The translations under genes and the position numbers were made by a program. Below, one piece after another: positions 22,698 through 34,254 of a stretch of 64,000 bases of DNA. The notes below the pieces were generated by a model, which made no database searches, was not told the origin of the DNA, and saw only the letters and a program-made list of their open reading frames with translations. The stretch covers positions 33,596,948 to 33,660,947 of the forward strand of contig OX621236.1 in the NCBI GenBank assembly GCA_951640165.1, in the 5' to 3' direction. Origin of the DNA: Pseudoips prasinana (lineage: Eukaryota; Arthropoda; Insecta; Lepidoptera; Nolidae). Position 1 is the first letter of the stretch. The number at the start of each line of letters is the position of its first letter.

Positions 22698-23500
22698 TGT
22701 GTTAGTGTATTATATATTTATGGTAATGCCTTTTTTCCTTAACTTGGCGGGGACACTGCCGTGTTACGCATTGGTGTAGTGTCGTGGTGCTTATTGGTTC
22801 TATATGGCGATAGAGATGTTGCGGTCGTATGATTCATTGACAGGAATATTATACAGTTTAATATTCAATCCGCGACGGGCAGACGTATCAAATGATCGGA
22901 AACACAATTATACAAGTTTTGAAATATTTTATGGAAATATTGTGTGTTAGTGTGTGACTCTAATAATATGAGAGTTTGAATTAGTATTTGAGTTTGTGTG
23001 TGGTAGTGTTAAATGATATTATTAATTTGGTCGTGTCGTTGTAGATATAAAGCTACATTTCCATTGTAACGGAAATTTAGCTTTTATTGTAGTGACATGT
23101 ATGGATATTGTGTTTTTTTTAAGTGCTTATAAAACTAAGGATGGGTAAAGCAATATATTCGCAGATTGTGGAAAAGGTGAATTATTTGAATTTATATTGC
23201 TTCTCGACACATAAATACATAATAACAATGAGTTACTATCTATTGAACGTTTTTTAGAACTGGTATATATTATAAGCTAAATTTCTTTGGGGGAGGCGTT
23301 TGTCCAGCAGTGGACGTGTTTCAGCTGATGATATATGTAAATGTAATAAAAGGACAGCAATATTTACAATACGTATGCTCAACATGTAACTACAGTACAA
23401 CAGTTGTTTGATACCTTTAACTTAAAATCTTTAAACTACAGATAATAATATAGTCAAATCTACAGATAATAAATAATTGTATAAACTTAAACTAAACTAG
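22698..23500. other. Intronic DNA with a LINE tail scrap
   Basis: At 23280-23335 a LINE tail is seen (GGGGGAGGCGTTTGTCCAGC, AGTGGACGTGTTTCAGCTGA). Nothing else recognised. Confidence 0.55.
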
Positions 23501-23709
23501 TTAAATAAATCACATTCTATCATCATCAGTCTAATCGTTTTATAATTATTATATTTTTCTTTCAAGTCGCCAGCTTTGTACAGTAGCCGATATTGGAAAA
23601 GGTAAATTACCTTTAAATATATAAAATTAAGTACCTTTTCAATCTGCGACTTCAAATAAAAATAATTATAAAACGATCAGGCTGATAACGATAGTATCTG
23701 ATTTATTAA
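23501..23709. mobile_element. MITE with long (about 80-bp) inverted ends
   Basis: Left arm contains TAATCGTTTTATAATTATTA and CAAGTCGCCAGC; the right arm is its diverged reverse complement (TAATTATAAAACGATCAGGC, TCTGCGACTTCAAAT). Both arms are about 80 bases and enclose a short centre. Single copy in this window; superfamily unknown. Confidence 0.7.
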
Positions 23710-25019
23710 GCTGGTTGTTCCTTGCCACATAAACATGTGTTAAATAAAACAGAAGTGCAAAAATAAATTACCTCTAATACTAAAATCGACAAAATCGGGG
23801 ATTTTGTTATCTCCAATTTTCTCCTCCATAACCGTAACGAATTAAATTTATTTTCAGTAAGCAAAATACAAGAAATTAGGCTATGCCTGACAATTTTATA
23901 CTCTTTGTGGTTTAAAGTCGCTAGATTTGTTTAGTGGCCTTGACAAAAATAGGTTTCTCCACAAAAACGAAACAAATTAATCCTGAATGATGTCTTTATT
24001 GTTAAAAACATATTAGTGTTAAAATCCAGGGGAGAATATCAGGAAAGTGGAAATCATCACCATAATTGCCACGCTTGGCAAAAGGGGTTGTTCCCAGACC
24101 TCCATAATTTTATTACCATCACCTCCACGACTTTTATTTTTGTACACTTATAATTCTCAGGACATCCAAGAAATATAAAGCACAATCAACATGTACAAGT
24201 ATTTATGTTTTAGATAATGAATCGCGAAGATAATTTTTAATAGATATCGATTTACTAAGAATTATTTTCCATTTATTTTTACTTTATTTTTTGTTTCTAA
24301 AAGCTTCTAGTTAAAATAGCTTTCTATAGTTAATAAGCATCGTGCATGCTCTCAATCAATACAAAATAAACTATTTTCGTTAAAAATAAACAATTTTCTC
24401 TGTGATTAGGGAGTACCTAATAAATGTGCCTGAGACAAGATCATAATTATATACAATTTATATGTAAGTCGTAAGTAGTTAGGTAAAGCACATGTAAATA
24501 ATTTACACTGAAGTTTAAATTATTTAATTTTAAGGTTTTTTGTATATATATGTTTATACATATATCCCACAAAACCGTGTTACCGGTTTGACTCTGGGAT
24601 AGAGTCTCTGTACAGCAACTATTTTCCTTTATAACATTACATGATGCATTAAATTATGTCTTACAGGTGTTTTTTTAACTTAAATTATTTTTTTTAATAG
24701 GGTTAAACTGTGATTTCTAATATGTGATAATTTTAAACCGTTATATTTGTGTGTTTGTACATTTTTTTTTTGTAGTTACTCATTTAGTTTTGTATAAGTG
24801 ATTATCTGGAATGTGATTATAATCGGAGTTCGATTATATTGAAGCATTGCATATCGTCAAACTTATAACGCAAATCGTAGTTAAGCATATCTGCACTATT
24901 GACACTGATTTATTAAATCTTATATTCGTAAGAGTTAATATTTTATAATATAAGGTTGATGGACTGTGATTGAAGTCAGCATAAATTTGTCTAATAAATG
25001 AATAATCATACATAATATA
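23710..25019. other. Intronic DNA, nothing recognised
   Basis: AT-rich. A GTATATATATG/CATATATCC inverted pair near 24541-24570 is low-complexity. A scrap resembling the SINE D body (ATAATTGCCACGCTTGGCA) lies near 24060. Confidence 0.45.
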
Positions 25020-25075
25020 GATTTGATGAAATAAAATGGGTATATGTACATATACCCATTTTATTTCATCAAATC
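25020..25075. repeat. Perfect 56-bp palindrome, no spacer
   Basis: GATTTGATGAAATAAAATGG then GTATATGT is followed immediately by its exact reverse complement (28 + 28 bases, centre TGTACA). No mismatch and no loop. Such zero-spacer palindromes are unstable and unusual. Confidence 0.9.
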
Positions 25076-25339
25076 CAAGTGGTTCTTAAATCTTTTTCTT
25101 CCTGACTGTACTTAAAAAGTTGTGTATGGATGTCGTGGGAAAGAAAATAATATTTGATATTTTAATTTTAACCGTCGTGAAGGTAGGAGGAACTAATATA
25201 TGAAAATTTATTTTTCGAGAACAATGGGTTGTGGATGTCTGGGAATAAGCCGGCAAAAGACTGGTTGGATATCGCGGGTTGAGGGCAATCTATTATTATA
25301 CAGAGAGATACTGTTGCCCGTTAAATAAAAAAAAAATAA

Positions 25340-25632
25340 AATATAAAAGGTTTTTATTCACGTAGACTTTAAAAAAGCGCTTGTAAATAGTCAGAACATG
25401 TTTGTAGTATTATAGTTGTATACATTATTATTTCTAGTAACGTAGATATTTAGGTACACATTGTATTGATTGGATTAAAACATTTATAAAATTTATTTTA
25501 TAACAGCAATGATATTTAGCTAGCTCGTATCAAGTTATTGTCAAGAGATTATGTTTAAGTTTAATTATCTAGTTTAAGTCTAATATTTTTAATACATATT
25601 GTCAATGGTTCTGTCTATATTAAGGTGTTTTT
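25340..25632 (+). repeat. Dispersed 300-bp repeat S, copy 2
   Basis: Reverse-complement partner of 17595-17894, which it matches end to end with small differences; starts near AAAAGGTTTTTATTCACGTA and ends near TGTCTATATTAAGG. Confidence 0.8.
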
Positions 25633-25644
25633 ATTATGACGGAC

Positions 25645-25750
25645 CTTGTGTTAATAACGACGGTCGCGCTTTAATGCTACCACCGGATCCAATGCGCCCC
25701 AACTGAGAAGACCCAGCGAAACAAACTCACTCCACTAGGTTCTCCACTAG
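25645..25750 (+). repeat. Dispersed repeat fragment shared with 7690-7790
   Basis: ACGGTCGCGCTTTAATGCTA and GAAGACCCAGCGAAACAAAC align with the earlier copy. A short direct repeat TCCACTAGG is duplicated at its end. Confidence 0.55.
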
Positions 25751-26013
25751 GTAAGGCCAGGAGATGAGATGAGGTCTCTGTTACCCCACAATTGTCGTCA
25801 ATCCTTAATTTTTAGGTATGAATCCCAGTAGCGACCGCGATTCTAGGTTATTTCAATCTGTTATCATTTCATTGAGTCACGCGTGTACCTACAAATCTAA
25901 ACCGTTGATATAAAACGTGTAATGAAATTCTTAAAGATCTCAGTTGTTGGATGTTACCACGTCCTTCTATTTTAGTTGTAGAAACCCTATAGGGATACCC
26001 TGATGGGAAGCGC

Positions 26014-26037
26014 TAAACACAGTTTAAACTGTGTTTA
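26014..26037. repeat. Perfect 24-bp palindrome
   Basis: TAAACACAGTTT joined to AAACTGTGTTTA without spacer. Near CCCTATAGGG at 25985-25994. Confidence 0.6.
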
Positions 26038-26224
26038 AGGAGGCAGGGCATATTGTTTTATCGGTCTAAGTGCTGAAGGAATGAGGCAGCACCTCTGCTT
26101 TAAAGAATACACTCCACTATTGTACGGCGAATTATAATGTTACTGGTCTTATTAGAGAGGGAACGTCGGCACTTTTTTCCCGTATACGCAATGGTTGCAA
26201 CCCCTGACTGTTTGTGTATTTGTT

Positions 26225-26450
26225 AGTGTTCGACTAGGTTGTTGGTCTAGTAATAAGGCTTAGCAGTCAGGGTCGCTATCGTGACTCCTAAGCCCGAGAG
26301 ATTGGGTCGATTCTCACCCGGGACAAATCTTTGTGTAATTAACAAGATTGTTGTGTGTTTGGGTGTATTTAGAAGTAGATAAGATAGAGGCTTTGCCTAG
26401 TTTGGGATTAGATGAAAGTGTGTTAGTTGTCCCAAGATATTTATTAATCT
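26225..26450 (+). mobile_element. tRNA-headed SINE, degraded
   Basis: TGTTGGTCTAGTAATAAGGC, GAGATTGGGTCGATTCTCAC (B-box-like) and GTGTTTGGGTGTATTTAGAA follow the SINE order, with divergence. Confidence 0.5.
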
Positions 26451-27111
26451 TATTTCTGTCAGAGTTATTCAAGCCGCCGCGCGCCGCCCAGTAGAGTGGG
26501 TCATAACTTAACGATTTATGTCCACCGGCTGTAGGAAAAATATTTTTCTAACTTGTAGGTAGCTGTTACTTACGCATTACAGAACACATTGAGCAGGCTG
26601 AATGAATGCAAATTATATTTTTCGTTTTGTACCAAACTTCGATCAATTTAGATTTAAAAAAAACCAAAGAAATCTAAAAATATTTTGCAGAAATTCAGCC
26701 TATTCAATACCGTTAAAGCTGTTTGGCGCCACACTTAGATGCGATGGTTAGAGCTACTTTAGTTCAGGTAGAGACAATTTGAATACCGGTAGTTTGTAAT
26801 AAACCTTATAAAATAGTGAATCCCTTGTCTTATTTTAAACGTCCAGCCTATCTATCTTAAGTTAGTAACTAGCGGTGAGCGTATAGACCCCGTATCGTCA
26901 ACAAATGCCGTCATAGTATATTTATTGTGAATTACAAACAGCTGCTCGTTACATTGACGTAATCGATTGCTGAAACAATTTTCTGCAATAATTGTTTTAT
27001 GTTTTTGATTTATACATTCAAAGCTAATAGTTACTGTGATACAATCGTCATATAATTTATATAACATGTAAGGCAAATATTATGTCGGTATATGTCACTT
27101 TTTACTTTATT
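26451..27111. other. Intronic DNA, nothing recognised
   Basis: A GCCGCCGCGCGCCGCCCAG patch near 26474 is unusually GC-rich for this window. No gene seen. Confidence 0.4.
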
Positions 27112-27300
27112 TATCGTATGGGCTGTGGTTACCCCGGTGTCGAGAGATGTTCAAGCCATCCAGTAGGCCCCTGATATGACTTAACCAACAGTTTTTGATG
27201 ATAAGAATTGGTACCGACAGCTTAACATGCTCTCCGAAGCACGATGACGCTTAGAAATAAAACCACTTTGATCCCCATCGTGCCTCGGGAAAACGTCAAG
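27112..27300. repeat. SINE-like repeat R, copy 3 (inverted)
   Basis: Carries the reverse complement of the block at 6190-6403: GTTCAAGCCATCCAGTAGGC, ACAGCTTAACATGCTCTCC, GAAGCACGATGACGC. Confidence 0.7.
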
Positions 27301-27419
27301 CTGTCGGGATATCTTGCCAGAATATTCGAGTAACACGTTTTGGTCGACCCCGGAATTTAGACCCAGGATACCACGCTACCACTAGTCCGCAGTCCAGTCA
27401 CTTAAAGTCGCCAACAAGT

Positions 27420-27600
27420 TGCCTCAGGTGCACATCAGGCTGTTGTTCTTGCGCCTGATCTATCCCCATCGGATTATGAAAGTAGAATAATGAGTGCACT
27501 TGTTTGTACGCACCCACTTCTGCACTTTAATATAATCCTGCGTACTGGACTAGGCTCAGTTTAGATTAGCCGCCGTAGCCGAAATTCGGCACTAATAAAA
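27420..27600 (-). repeat. Dispersed repeat X, copy 2 (inverted)
   Basis: Reverse complement of 20920-21130: GAGTGCACTTGTTTGTACGC, CCTGCGTACTGGACTAGGCT, GCCGTAGCCGAAATTCGGC. Confidence 0.6.
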
Positions 27601-27676
27601 CAAGTGGACTATAAGGTGTAATATAAATGGACGTAACTTGTTAAGAAACTTAACTTTTCAACATGCAAAATACAAA

Positions 27677-28004
27677 TCCTACTAATATTATAAACGCGAA
27701 AGTTTATAAGTATGGATTTTAATGAAACCCTACAATAATATAGCTTATACATCAGAATGGCACATAGGCTACAATTTATAAAGATATTGTGTGTATTGTC
27801 CAAAATATGACGATAAGTGTCAAGTAAGTAGGAAAAAATGTACCACCTGCGAGCTATTCCGGCGTGCACTGCCAAAACCGCTTGAGGTACACATTCTACT
27901 AATTATAAATGCGAAAATTTGTGAGTATAAATGTATGGATGTATATTTTTAGACTTTTACGCCAAAATTACTTTAACGCGAGTGAAACCGCGTGGCATAG
28001 CTAG
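27677..28004 (+). mobile_element. Composite Lep1-type Helitron, copy 3
   Basis: TCCTACTAATATTATAAACG at the start, hairpin ACGCGAGTGAAACCGCGT and CATAGCTAG at the end before T. Same central block as 720-1081. Confidence 0.8.
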
Positions 28005-28284
28005 TAAAGAATAAAGAGATATTATACTTCTAAAGAAAATAAAAAGCTAACAACTTCCATGGCCTCTATTAAGAAGCCCTTGTAAAATCAAATCGCCAGG
28101 GCGTTGTATGATTGTGTTTCATCGCTTTGACATTTGTGTTCTGACATTTAAATGTTAACTCAATTTATGAGGGTGTTATAATGTTTTATTATTAATAAAT
28201 ATACCTACTTAAATGACTAAAGCTTTCCGGTTAGAATAAATGAATACATGTAAAATATGCTTCTGGATAATATAATGATGTTTG

Positions 28285-28490
28285 GCGACCCTCCCTTCTG
28301 GTCTAAAGGTTGCGGGTTCGATCCTCGCTCAAGTCAAAATATTCATAAATATATCTATGTGTTTTGGTCCGGCTGCGTTCTGAGTATTCTATGTATATAA
28401 TTACCAAAAGAAAAAATATCTAGTATCATAGCAAGCTTTGTTTAGTTTGGGCTAGACGGCGCTGAGTGATATGTATCGAATATATATTTT
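28285..28490 (+). mobile_element. tRNA-headed SINE family A
   Basis: GTTGCGGGTTCGATCCTCGC (B box) followed by the family A body and TATCATAGCAAGCTTTGTTT, AGTTTGGGCTAGACGGCGCT. Confidence 0.65.
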
Positions 28491-28714
28491 TTAATGTTGG
28501 AGTCGAACGAAGAGGCACTTTTTGTATAAATAAATTACAAAATCATAGCGCTTAGTTATGTTTTCTTTTTTAACATTATATTAAAGTTTTTACTGCTTCA
28601 CCGGACAATAGAGGTGAGCGGGGGCTCAAACTAAGTCTTACAACATCCTTTGGCGTTTGAACCTCGGTTCGGGGTGGTTTCTGATGTAACAATTTTTTTT
28701 ATGGCGTGTATGAA

Positions 28715-28945
28715 ATGAATTCAGAAGATCGTTTATTGGGGTTCCGTACCTCGTAAGGAAAAAAACGGATCCCATATAAGATCACTATGTTGTCTGTCCG
28801 TCTATCAAAACCCTTTTTCTCAGAAAAAATACCATAACTATGACTCGATTGTCGTGATGGGTGACCTTTTACTTATATTCTTACAGGTTTGTCCGGAATC
28901 CTCGGTGCGCGAGTCCGACTCGCACTTGGCCGGATTTAATCTTTA
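28715..28945 (+). repeat. GTCCGACTCGCACTTGGCCGG repeat family, single unit
   Basis: GGGTTCCGTACCTCGTAAGG, GTCTGTCCGTCTATCAAAA and GCGCGAGTCCGACTCGCACT mark a family common in moth genomes. A tandem array of a related unit is at 38324-39075 and an inverted full unit at 59285-59585. Confidence 0.7.
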
Positions 28946-29401
28946 TGATAAACAAAAAATACGATACTTTTTTAAGTTGTTTGATATACCCACGAAACTG
29001 AACAACATTTAACACCTATTTCTTTAAGTGGTACTGTTAAAATACCAATGTCATTTTCGTTGTTATTGTTGCAATGCAACTTATAATATATAATTGTATT
29101 ATTATTAAGTTTTACTCAATATGTTTATTATCTCCCATTCATGTTTTCCTTTTGTTTTGTTATAATAACAGCTATTTCTATGACTAACCGATCATGTAGC
29201 TGTAATATTATTATTATATACTGTTTAGTTGAAAGCCATTTGCGGTTCCATTATAACAGTGCGTGTCTGTTATATTGAACCGCGAATATTTTTATTGTTC
29301 AGCATCTTATAGGAAATCACTTAAAAATTCACAATTCTACCGCTCAACCTGCAAACATGCCTAACTGTGCCTTTGTGAATTTTTAATAATGCCTCGTTTA
29401 A
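28946..29401. other. Intronic DNA, nothing recognised
   Basis: AT-rich with no supported feature. Confidence 0.4.
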
Positions 29402-29680
29402 GGGGCCTTTTACAGTCCACTAGCGCCGCCAATCGAAAAAATGTCATAACTCGTAAATAGAATCAAAAATACAAAATATGTTCTATTATTACTGTGGAAA
29501 AAGGCAATAACGTAATTGTATAACACATTGTCAACACTTGAAATATAGCTGTTTAGCTAAATCGTGCATTTGCAACAAAAACGGCCGTTTATATTTTGAA
29601 TGCACGATTTAGCTAAACAGCTATATTTCAAGTGGTGATATTTTTTCGATTGGCGGCGCTAGTGGACTGTGATAGGCCTC
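29402..29680. mobile_element. TTAA-flanked foldback MITE (piggyBac-like)
   Basis: Outer inverted repeats (GGGGCCTTTTACAGTCCACT... / ...AGTGGACTGTGATAGGCCTC, extending through GCGCCGCCAATCGAAAAAAT) are flanked by TTAA on both sides (29398-29401, 29681-29684), the piggyBac target duplication. A second inner inverted repeat of about 33 bases (CACTTGAAATATAGCTGTTT... mirrored) gives two nested hairpins. No coding sequence. Confidence 0.85.
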
Positions 29681-29744
29681 TTAAAGTCATTTTTAAAAGT
29701 CTACCTCTTTTTAAATGTAACGTCCGCACTAAGATAAGCAATCC

Positions 29745-29845
29745 CTGTATCGCGACTAGTTAACGGACACAAAGGTCCCCATGTTCAAATCGACCATTCA
29801 TGGGCCATATAAATAGTTTTCTCCTGCGGGGATGGAATGCGTGCA
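29745..29845 (-). mobile_element. SINE family B scrap (inverted)
   Basis: TCATGGGCCATATAAATAGT and GCGGGGATGGAATGCG parallel the inverted SINE B copies at 32215 and 53818 but are strongly decayed. Confidence 0.4.
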
Positions 29846-31313
29846 CTTTTGCTTACTTTGTCTGCAACCTGATGTTTTACTAGTTATGCCCTATAATGAG
29901 TAAAGACCAGCTAAATGAAGCAGGGAACCGACTCTACATTGTAAGAGTTACGTCATTTTATTAAACATTTACAACTTTCATCTAAATTTTGTAAACACTA
30001 CCAAATGATATAGTTATTAGACTAATCAGACACAATTTTCATTTGTCTTTTTTATATCTCATCGTCAGAATATCAGCCGAAAGACGTTCGGACGTCCTTC
30101 ATTCATTTGATTTGTATGGCATATCTACGAAATGGCTAAGTCCTATATTTATACTTAGATTTAGGGTTGGAAGAGTTAGGCGCTGCACGTAATATTGGAC
30201 AATTTTTTATAGTGAATAAGGTTATGAGCTTATAAGTCTTGGAGTTACACTCTTTACGAAATTAGTGTTTATTGAATTATAGATTGATTGATTTTTATTA
30301 TTGAGCTTTTAAGTATTCCTATTGTTATTTTATTAATCTGACAGATCCTAAGCAACATAAATAATAAAGTGTGGTAGTGTGTTATCTTACAGTGATAGTC
30401 TAGAACGAATACAGTTTATTTATGTTACACCTAAGTTGCATACCCTTAACTTTACTTTTATACAAATAACACTTGTGTTTGTGCAGTTGTGGTATATGGC
30501 GTTATAAATTCTAGATTCATAGACACCTTTTCTAAGATGGCTTCGATATGTGAATATTTGCATGATTTTATTCCCAGTACAGTGGCATTCTTTATAAGTA
30601 GGGGAGCCCCCTACTTAAATTCGTGTTATCTTCTGTGAAATGTTTGAATATGATATTAATATGCGATTATCATTTAGAGTTAAGGCTGATAATATACTTC
30701 ACAGTAACTTGAAATAATCTACGTGCGTTTCTTAGTCCCCAACTATCGATAATAACTAAAGAATAATGTTATGTATTACGAGCGAGGTATATTATTACCG
30801 TCTTAAAAAGGATAACGGTTCTCAATTCGATTAGTTTTTTGTCTATATACACCGATTGTTCTAGTATTAGATAACCGATTTACGTGTATTTTTATGTATA
30901 AGTGGTCCACTAAAAAAATATAGGCTTAGGGGAGTAGTTTTTAAACCAGCTACAATAGTAAAAATGTGAATAATTTAGTTCGAGCGCCTGCATATTTGTT
31001 CATCATCATCATATCAGCCGAAAAATGTCCACTGCTGCATATTTGTTAGCCATGTAATAATGGAAACAAATTTGTAGGCTCTACCTTATTGCTCACGCCA
31101 CATAATAAGTATATTTATGACCTCAGTAGGATATTGTGTAATATTTGTCATCATAATCAATTTGTCATTATAATTACTCTTTTATTAACAAATGTAATAT
31201 TAGATTGGAAGATGGTACTGAATCTACCATATTTTTACAGAAAAGAACCTGCTAAATTGTTAGCATTTTTTTTTATTAATAACCATAGTTTGATATGCAC
31301 ATGAATTTTTCAG
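29846..31313. other. Intron end with two LINE-tail scraps
   Basis: Inverted tail fragments appear near 30060-30100 (AATATCAGCCGAAAGACGTT) and 31008-31045 (CATCATATCAGCCGAAAAAT). The rest is AT-rich without a recognised feature. Confidence 0.5.
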
Positions 31314-31443
31314 GAGGCGTGCCGGCTGGTCGGTGGTTCCAAGTTCTACGAGGTGATGGACAGCTCCGGATCGGCGGATGTGTCCACTCCCTCCCCTACC
31401 GAGAAGCACGATCACATGAAACCTATAGACAGTGAAGATGAAG
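31314..31443 (+). CDS. Coding exon, probable RabGAP1 N-terminal part
   Basis: Bounded by acceptor TTTTTCAG and donor GAAG|GTGAGA. The only open frame reads EACRLVGGSKFYEVMDSSGS, then a Ser/Thr/Pro and acidic stretch (PTEKHDHMKPIDSEDE), which suits the disordered region before a RabGAP1 PTB domain. It begins in phase 0, matching the end of the exon at 2039-2251. It ends in phase 1, while the next secure exon (35920) needs phase 2, so an exon of 3n+1 bases or a different splice site is missing between them. A second in-frame donor-like AAG|GTCAGT occurs at 31482 but gives phase 0. Its GC content is clearly higher than its surroundings. Confidence 0.7.
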
Positions 31444-31734
31444 GTGAGAATATTAAATCTTTAACTTCTTCCTTACGCAAGGTCAGTCAATGCTGCTATT
31501 GCTATGTCTTAACTATTTAGAAGAGAAGAGAGATAGTAAGAGAGCTTTAAGAGGCTGAAGGTCAGTAGATAGCTCCATTGTTTTAACTTTTGCGAAAGCG
31601 AAGAGTTCTGTGCTGGTTGTTTTGGCACGAGTCATGTAAAAATTACCAGCGATGTCAGTTATCTCGAAAGAACGCGACCCTTGTTGTACGATTTGCTGTG
31701 TCAATAATAATACTATAATAATAATAATATACTG

Positions 31735-32005
31735 GGACATTATTTATACATCCATGGCCATGGCCATCTGTACCAAACTAAACAGATCTTGTACTATGGA
31801 AACCAGATAACAGATATACATATACAACTTTTCTTTTGTAAATACATACTAATATAGATAATTACACCCAGATTCAGGACACACAGACATGTTCATACAG
31901 ACAATTATCTGCCCTGGTAGGAATTGAACCCACAACCTGCGGCGTGAAAAGCATGTATCTCCACGCCAACCGCTGCAGGAGTCGCATTCTCGTGCAGCAT
32001 ATCCT
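31735..32005 (-). mobile_element. tRNA-headed SINE family A (inverted)
   Basis: Tail GGGACATTATTTATACATCC, body TTGTACTATGGAAACCAGAT and ACACCCAGATTCAGGACAC, head GGAATTGAACCCACAACCTG (B box) with CCACGCCAACCGCTGCAGG (A-box side). Confidence 0.8.
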
Positions 32006-32214
32006 TTGTGAACATACCTTATCTTATACTCAAGTAAAATAAAATACAATAAAGAATACACGTCATTGAGGCGTACAAGAAGTTACTATTCTTTAAAAGG
32101 CAGTTAAAGTTATAACAAGTACTTTAAACAATTAACAGCCTAACAAAGTATCGCTACTGGCCAATGTTATTTTTTTTAAAGACGTCGCCCCTCAATAGTG
32201 ATTATCTTTGTATC

Positions 32215-32325
32215 GCGGGGTATTTTACAATTATTAATAGTCGGACACAAATTACATCCAGTCTCAGAACAACTATTTATGGGTCACACAAATAGTTTTC
32301 CGGCGCGGGAACTTAGGTATAAGTT
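32215..32325 (-). mobile_element. SINE family B, partial (inverted)
   Basis: GTCGGACACAAATTACATCC, CAACTATTTATGGGTCACAC and TTCCGGCGCGGGAAC match the copy at 53818-53985; the tRNA-like head is lost. Confidence 0.65.
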
Positions 32326-32846
32326 ACTCTTAGGTATAAGTTGTCACTTGTTAAAGTTATGATGGAATTATTTGAAGATCTTGTGTAAGTTACATATGAC
32401 CGGAATGATAACATTAATTATTTCATGGATGACATATAAGTGCATCGAACATCCTTTTTAAGAAATCTTATACGTTCTGCCTGCCTATACTGAAGCGTAA
32501 GAGTGTGGCTTGGAAAATAATTAAACAAATCACTACTCTGGTACAGGTAGACTTGGCAGATAACGAATTAATACCACATTACATTGTCAGGGTGTGTTAA
32601 TTATTAAGAAAAAAATAATAATTTAAGTTAAAAGTTAACTATGGAGCGTCAAATAAATATAGAATAGAAGTTATTATATTAACCAAGAATTAACACGTTT
32701 ATACAGAGCTGTTAGAATAAAGTGTAAATTTTTTTTTTGCCAACATAAATGTGAAAATACGAAACTCCCTGCACTAGGCTGAGCCTATCCTGCGGGGAGC
32801 TTAGTAAGTATGCAACGTCACAATACTTTGAAAGAATAATTATACT
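32326..32846. other. Intronic DNA, nothing recognised
   Basis: No supported feature. Confidence 0.4.
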
Positions 32847-33524
32847 ACTTGCGTTATAGCATGGTGCGGGTGACAGTTTCAGTAACATTTCATTTCACTC
32901 TTGAAAGGCGCAGATATTTACAAATTATGTCTTAGTATCTCAGCTGTACCACATTTGTTACATATTAAATCATTAATAACTGTAGTAAATTGAATTAAAT
33001 GCAACCAGAATGTTCATCTCTACAAATTAAATTAAATTGAATGAAAAAATAAGCAAAGCGTTATGCGTATAACGTAACGTCATAGACGTATTTAGTGATG
33101 GGATGGACTGCTACGATGGGTAGTCGATATTTTTGTATAATAAAAAACGTATTTTGTGCATAGGTTAATTTTTATTGTTAAAATGCAAAATTGCCTATAA
33201 TTATACAACAGAACATTAGGGTAAGGTAAAAAATGCATTTCTGTCTGAACTCGTATCAGATCCTGACTCTGAATTTTCACTTAATTCAGCATCAGAATCT
33301 GTGACGGATATTATTAATGATGACTCTATTATATTGTGAATATGGATGTCCCGATCCCAATCATACATAATGTCCCTTTTTATTTTATTTACGACATTAT
33401 TAGATTTATGCTGCGAGTATCGTTAGCAATAAAAATGTATTGCACATCCCTAGTAATGTGGTACTTATAGATGTCAACGTCAAATAAGCAACTGTCACCC
33501 GCACCAGGCTACAACGCAAAAAGA
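32847..33524. mobile_element. Non-autonomous DNA transposon, about 680 bp, unknown family
   Basis: Inverted ends TTGCGTTATAGCATGGTGCG / GTGCGGGTGACAGTTT at the left and CAACTGTCACCCGCACCAGG / CTACAACGCAA at the right pair over about 28 bases. Inside, 33241-33339 keeps an open, acidic and serine-rich frame (LVSDPDSEFSLNSASESV...) that ends in TGA, which looks like a transposase N-terminal remnant. The target duplication is not clear. Confidence 0.65.
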
Positions 33525-33929
33525 TAGTATAAAAGTCTTTTAAAAATTATCGCTTCGTTAGCTACAATGTTATGGCAATAAGGACGCATCTATTTTAAGA
33601 ACAGGTATACAAACGATAACATTAACGACAACAAGCAATTGATTATCTGTGTCCATTAGGTGCTCAAAATATAAACAGTACTTAATTATCAGACTTGTCT
33701 TTTATAAATTAGTTTTATATTGTGCTTTGGATGTCTGTTATTTGATATGACAGCCAACAAATATACGAACTGTCTCAATTATTTTAATAATTTCTTATGC
33801 CCAGATCATGCGATCAACCGAATCCATGGTTAAATCATTTTAGATATCCACTTATGCTTATTTAATATAATCTTATATATCATTATCATTCGTTTTTAAT
33901 ATGGCGTAGATCACCGGGCTCAACTAAAA
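33525..33929. other. Intronic DNA, nothing recognised
   Basis: No supported feature, although a small exon must lie somewhere between 31444 and 35919 if both flanking exons belong to one transcript. Confidence 0.4.
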
Positions 33930-34140
33930 TACCAGCGCTATAGCAATTTTTGTTGTGGCTAATGCTAAAGTTGGTATCAGGGAAAATTTGTCTTCTCTTT
34001 CGTTACGCTCTTGGCAGAGCGGTCGTGGTCACATCGAGGCATCCACGTTGGTGGTAAGGGTGGGCACAGCTTTCCGCACGATCTCCTGCCATCTCTCTCT
34101 GTTGACGGACTGTCTGGCACAGTCAGATACGCAGCTTCCT
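33930..34140. repeat. Probable retroelement fragment
   Basis: TCTTGGCAGAGCGGTCGTGG, CACGATCTCCTGCCATCTCT and GTTGACGGACTGTCTGGCAC resemble a recurrent lepidopteran repeat. The 80-residue frame at 33955-34197 has no domain. Confidence 0.4.
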
Positions 34141-34254
34141 TTTTTAAAATTTGTGGTACAGAATAAATTACTGATTCATTTTAATACCAATAACTAAAAG
34201 TATTTCGGTCTTCCTATTTTTTTTTTATAAAAGCTTATTTATTTTATTGTAATA

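Noticed and set aside
33955..34197. Coding exon for the missing RabGAP1 segment
   Set aside because: The frame lies in repeat-like sequence, has no acceptor/donor pair in the right phases, and its translation shows no resemblance to a RabGAP1 linker.
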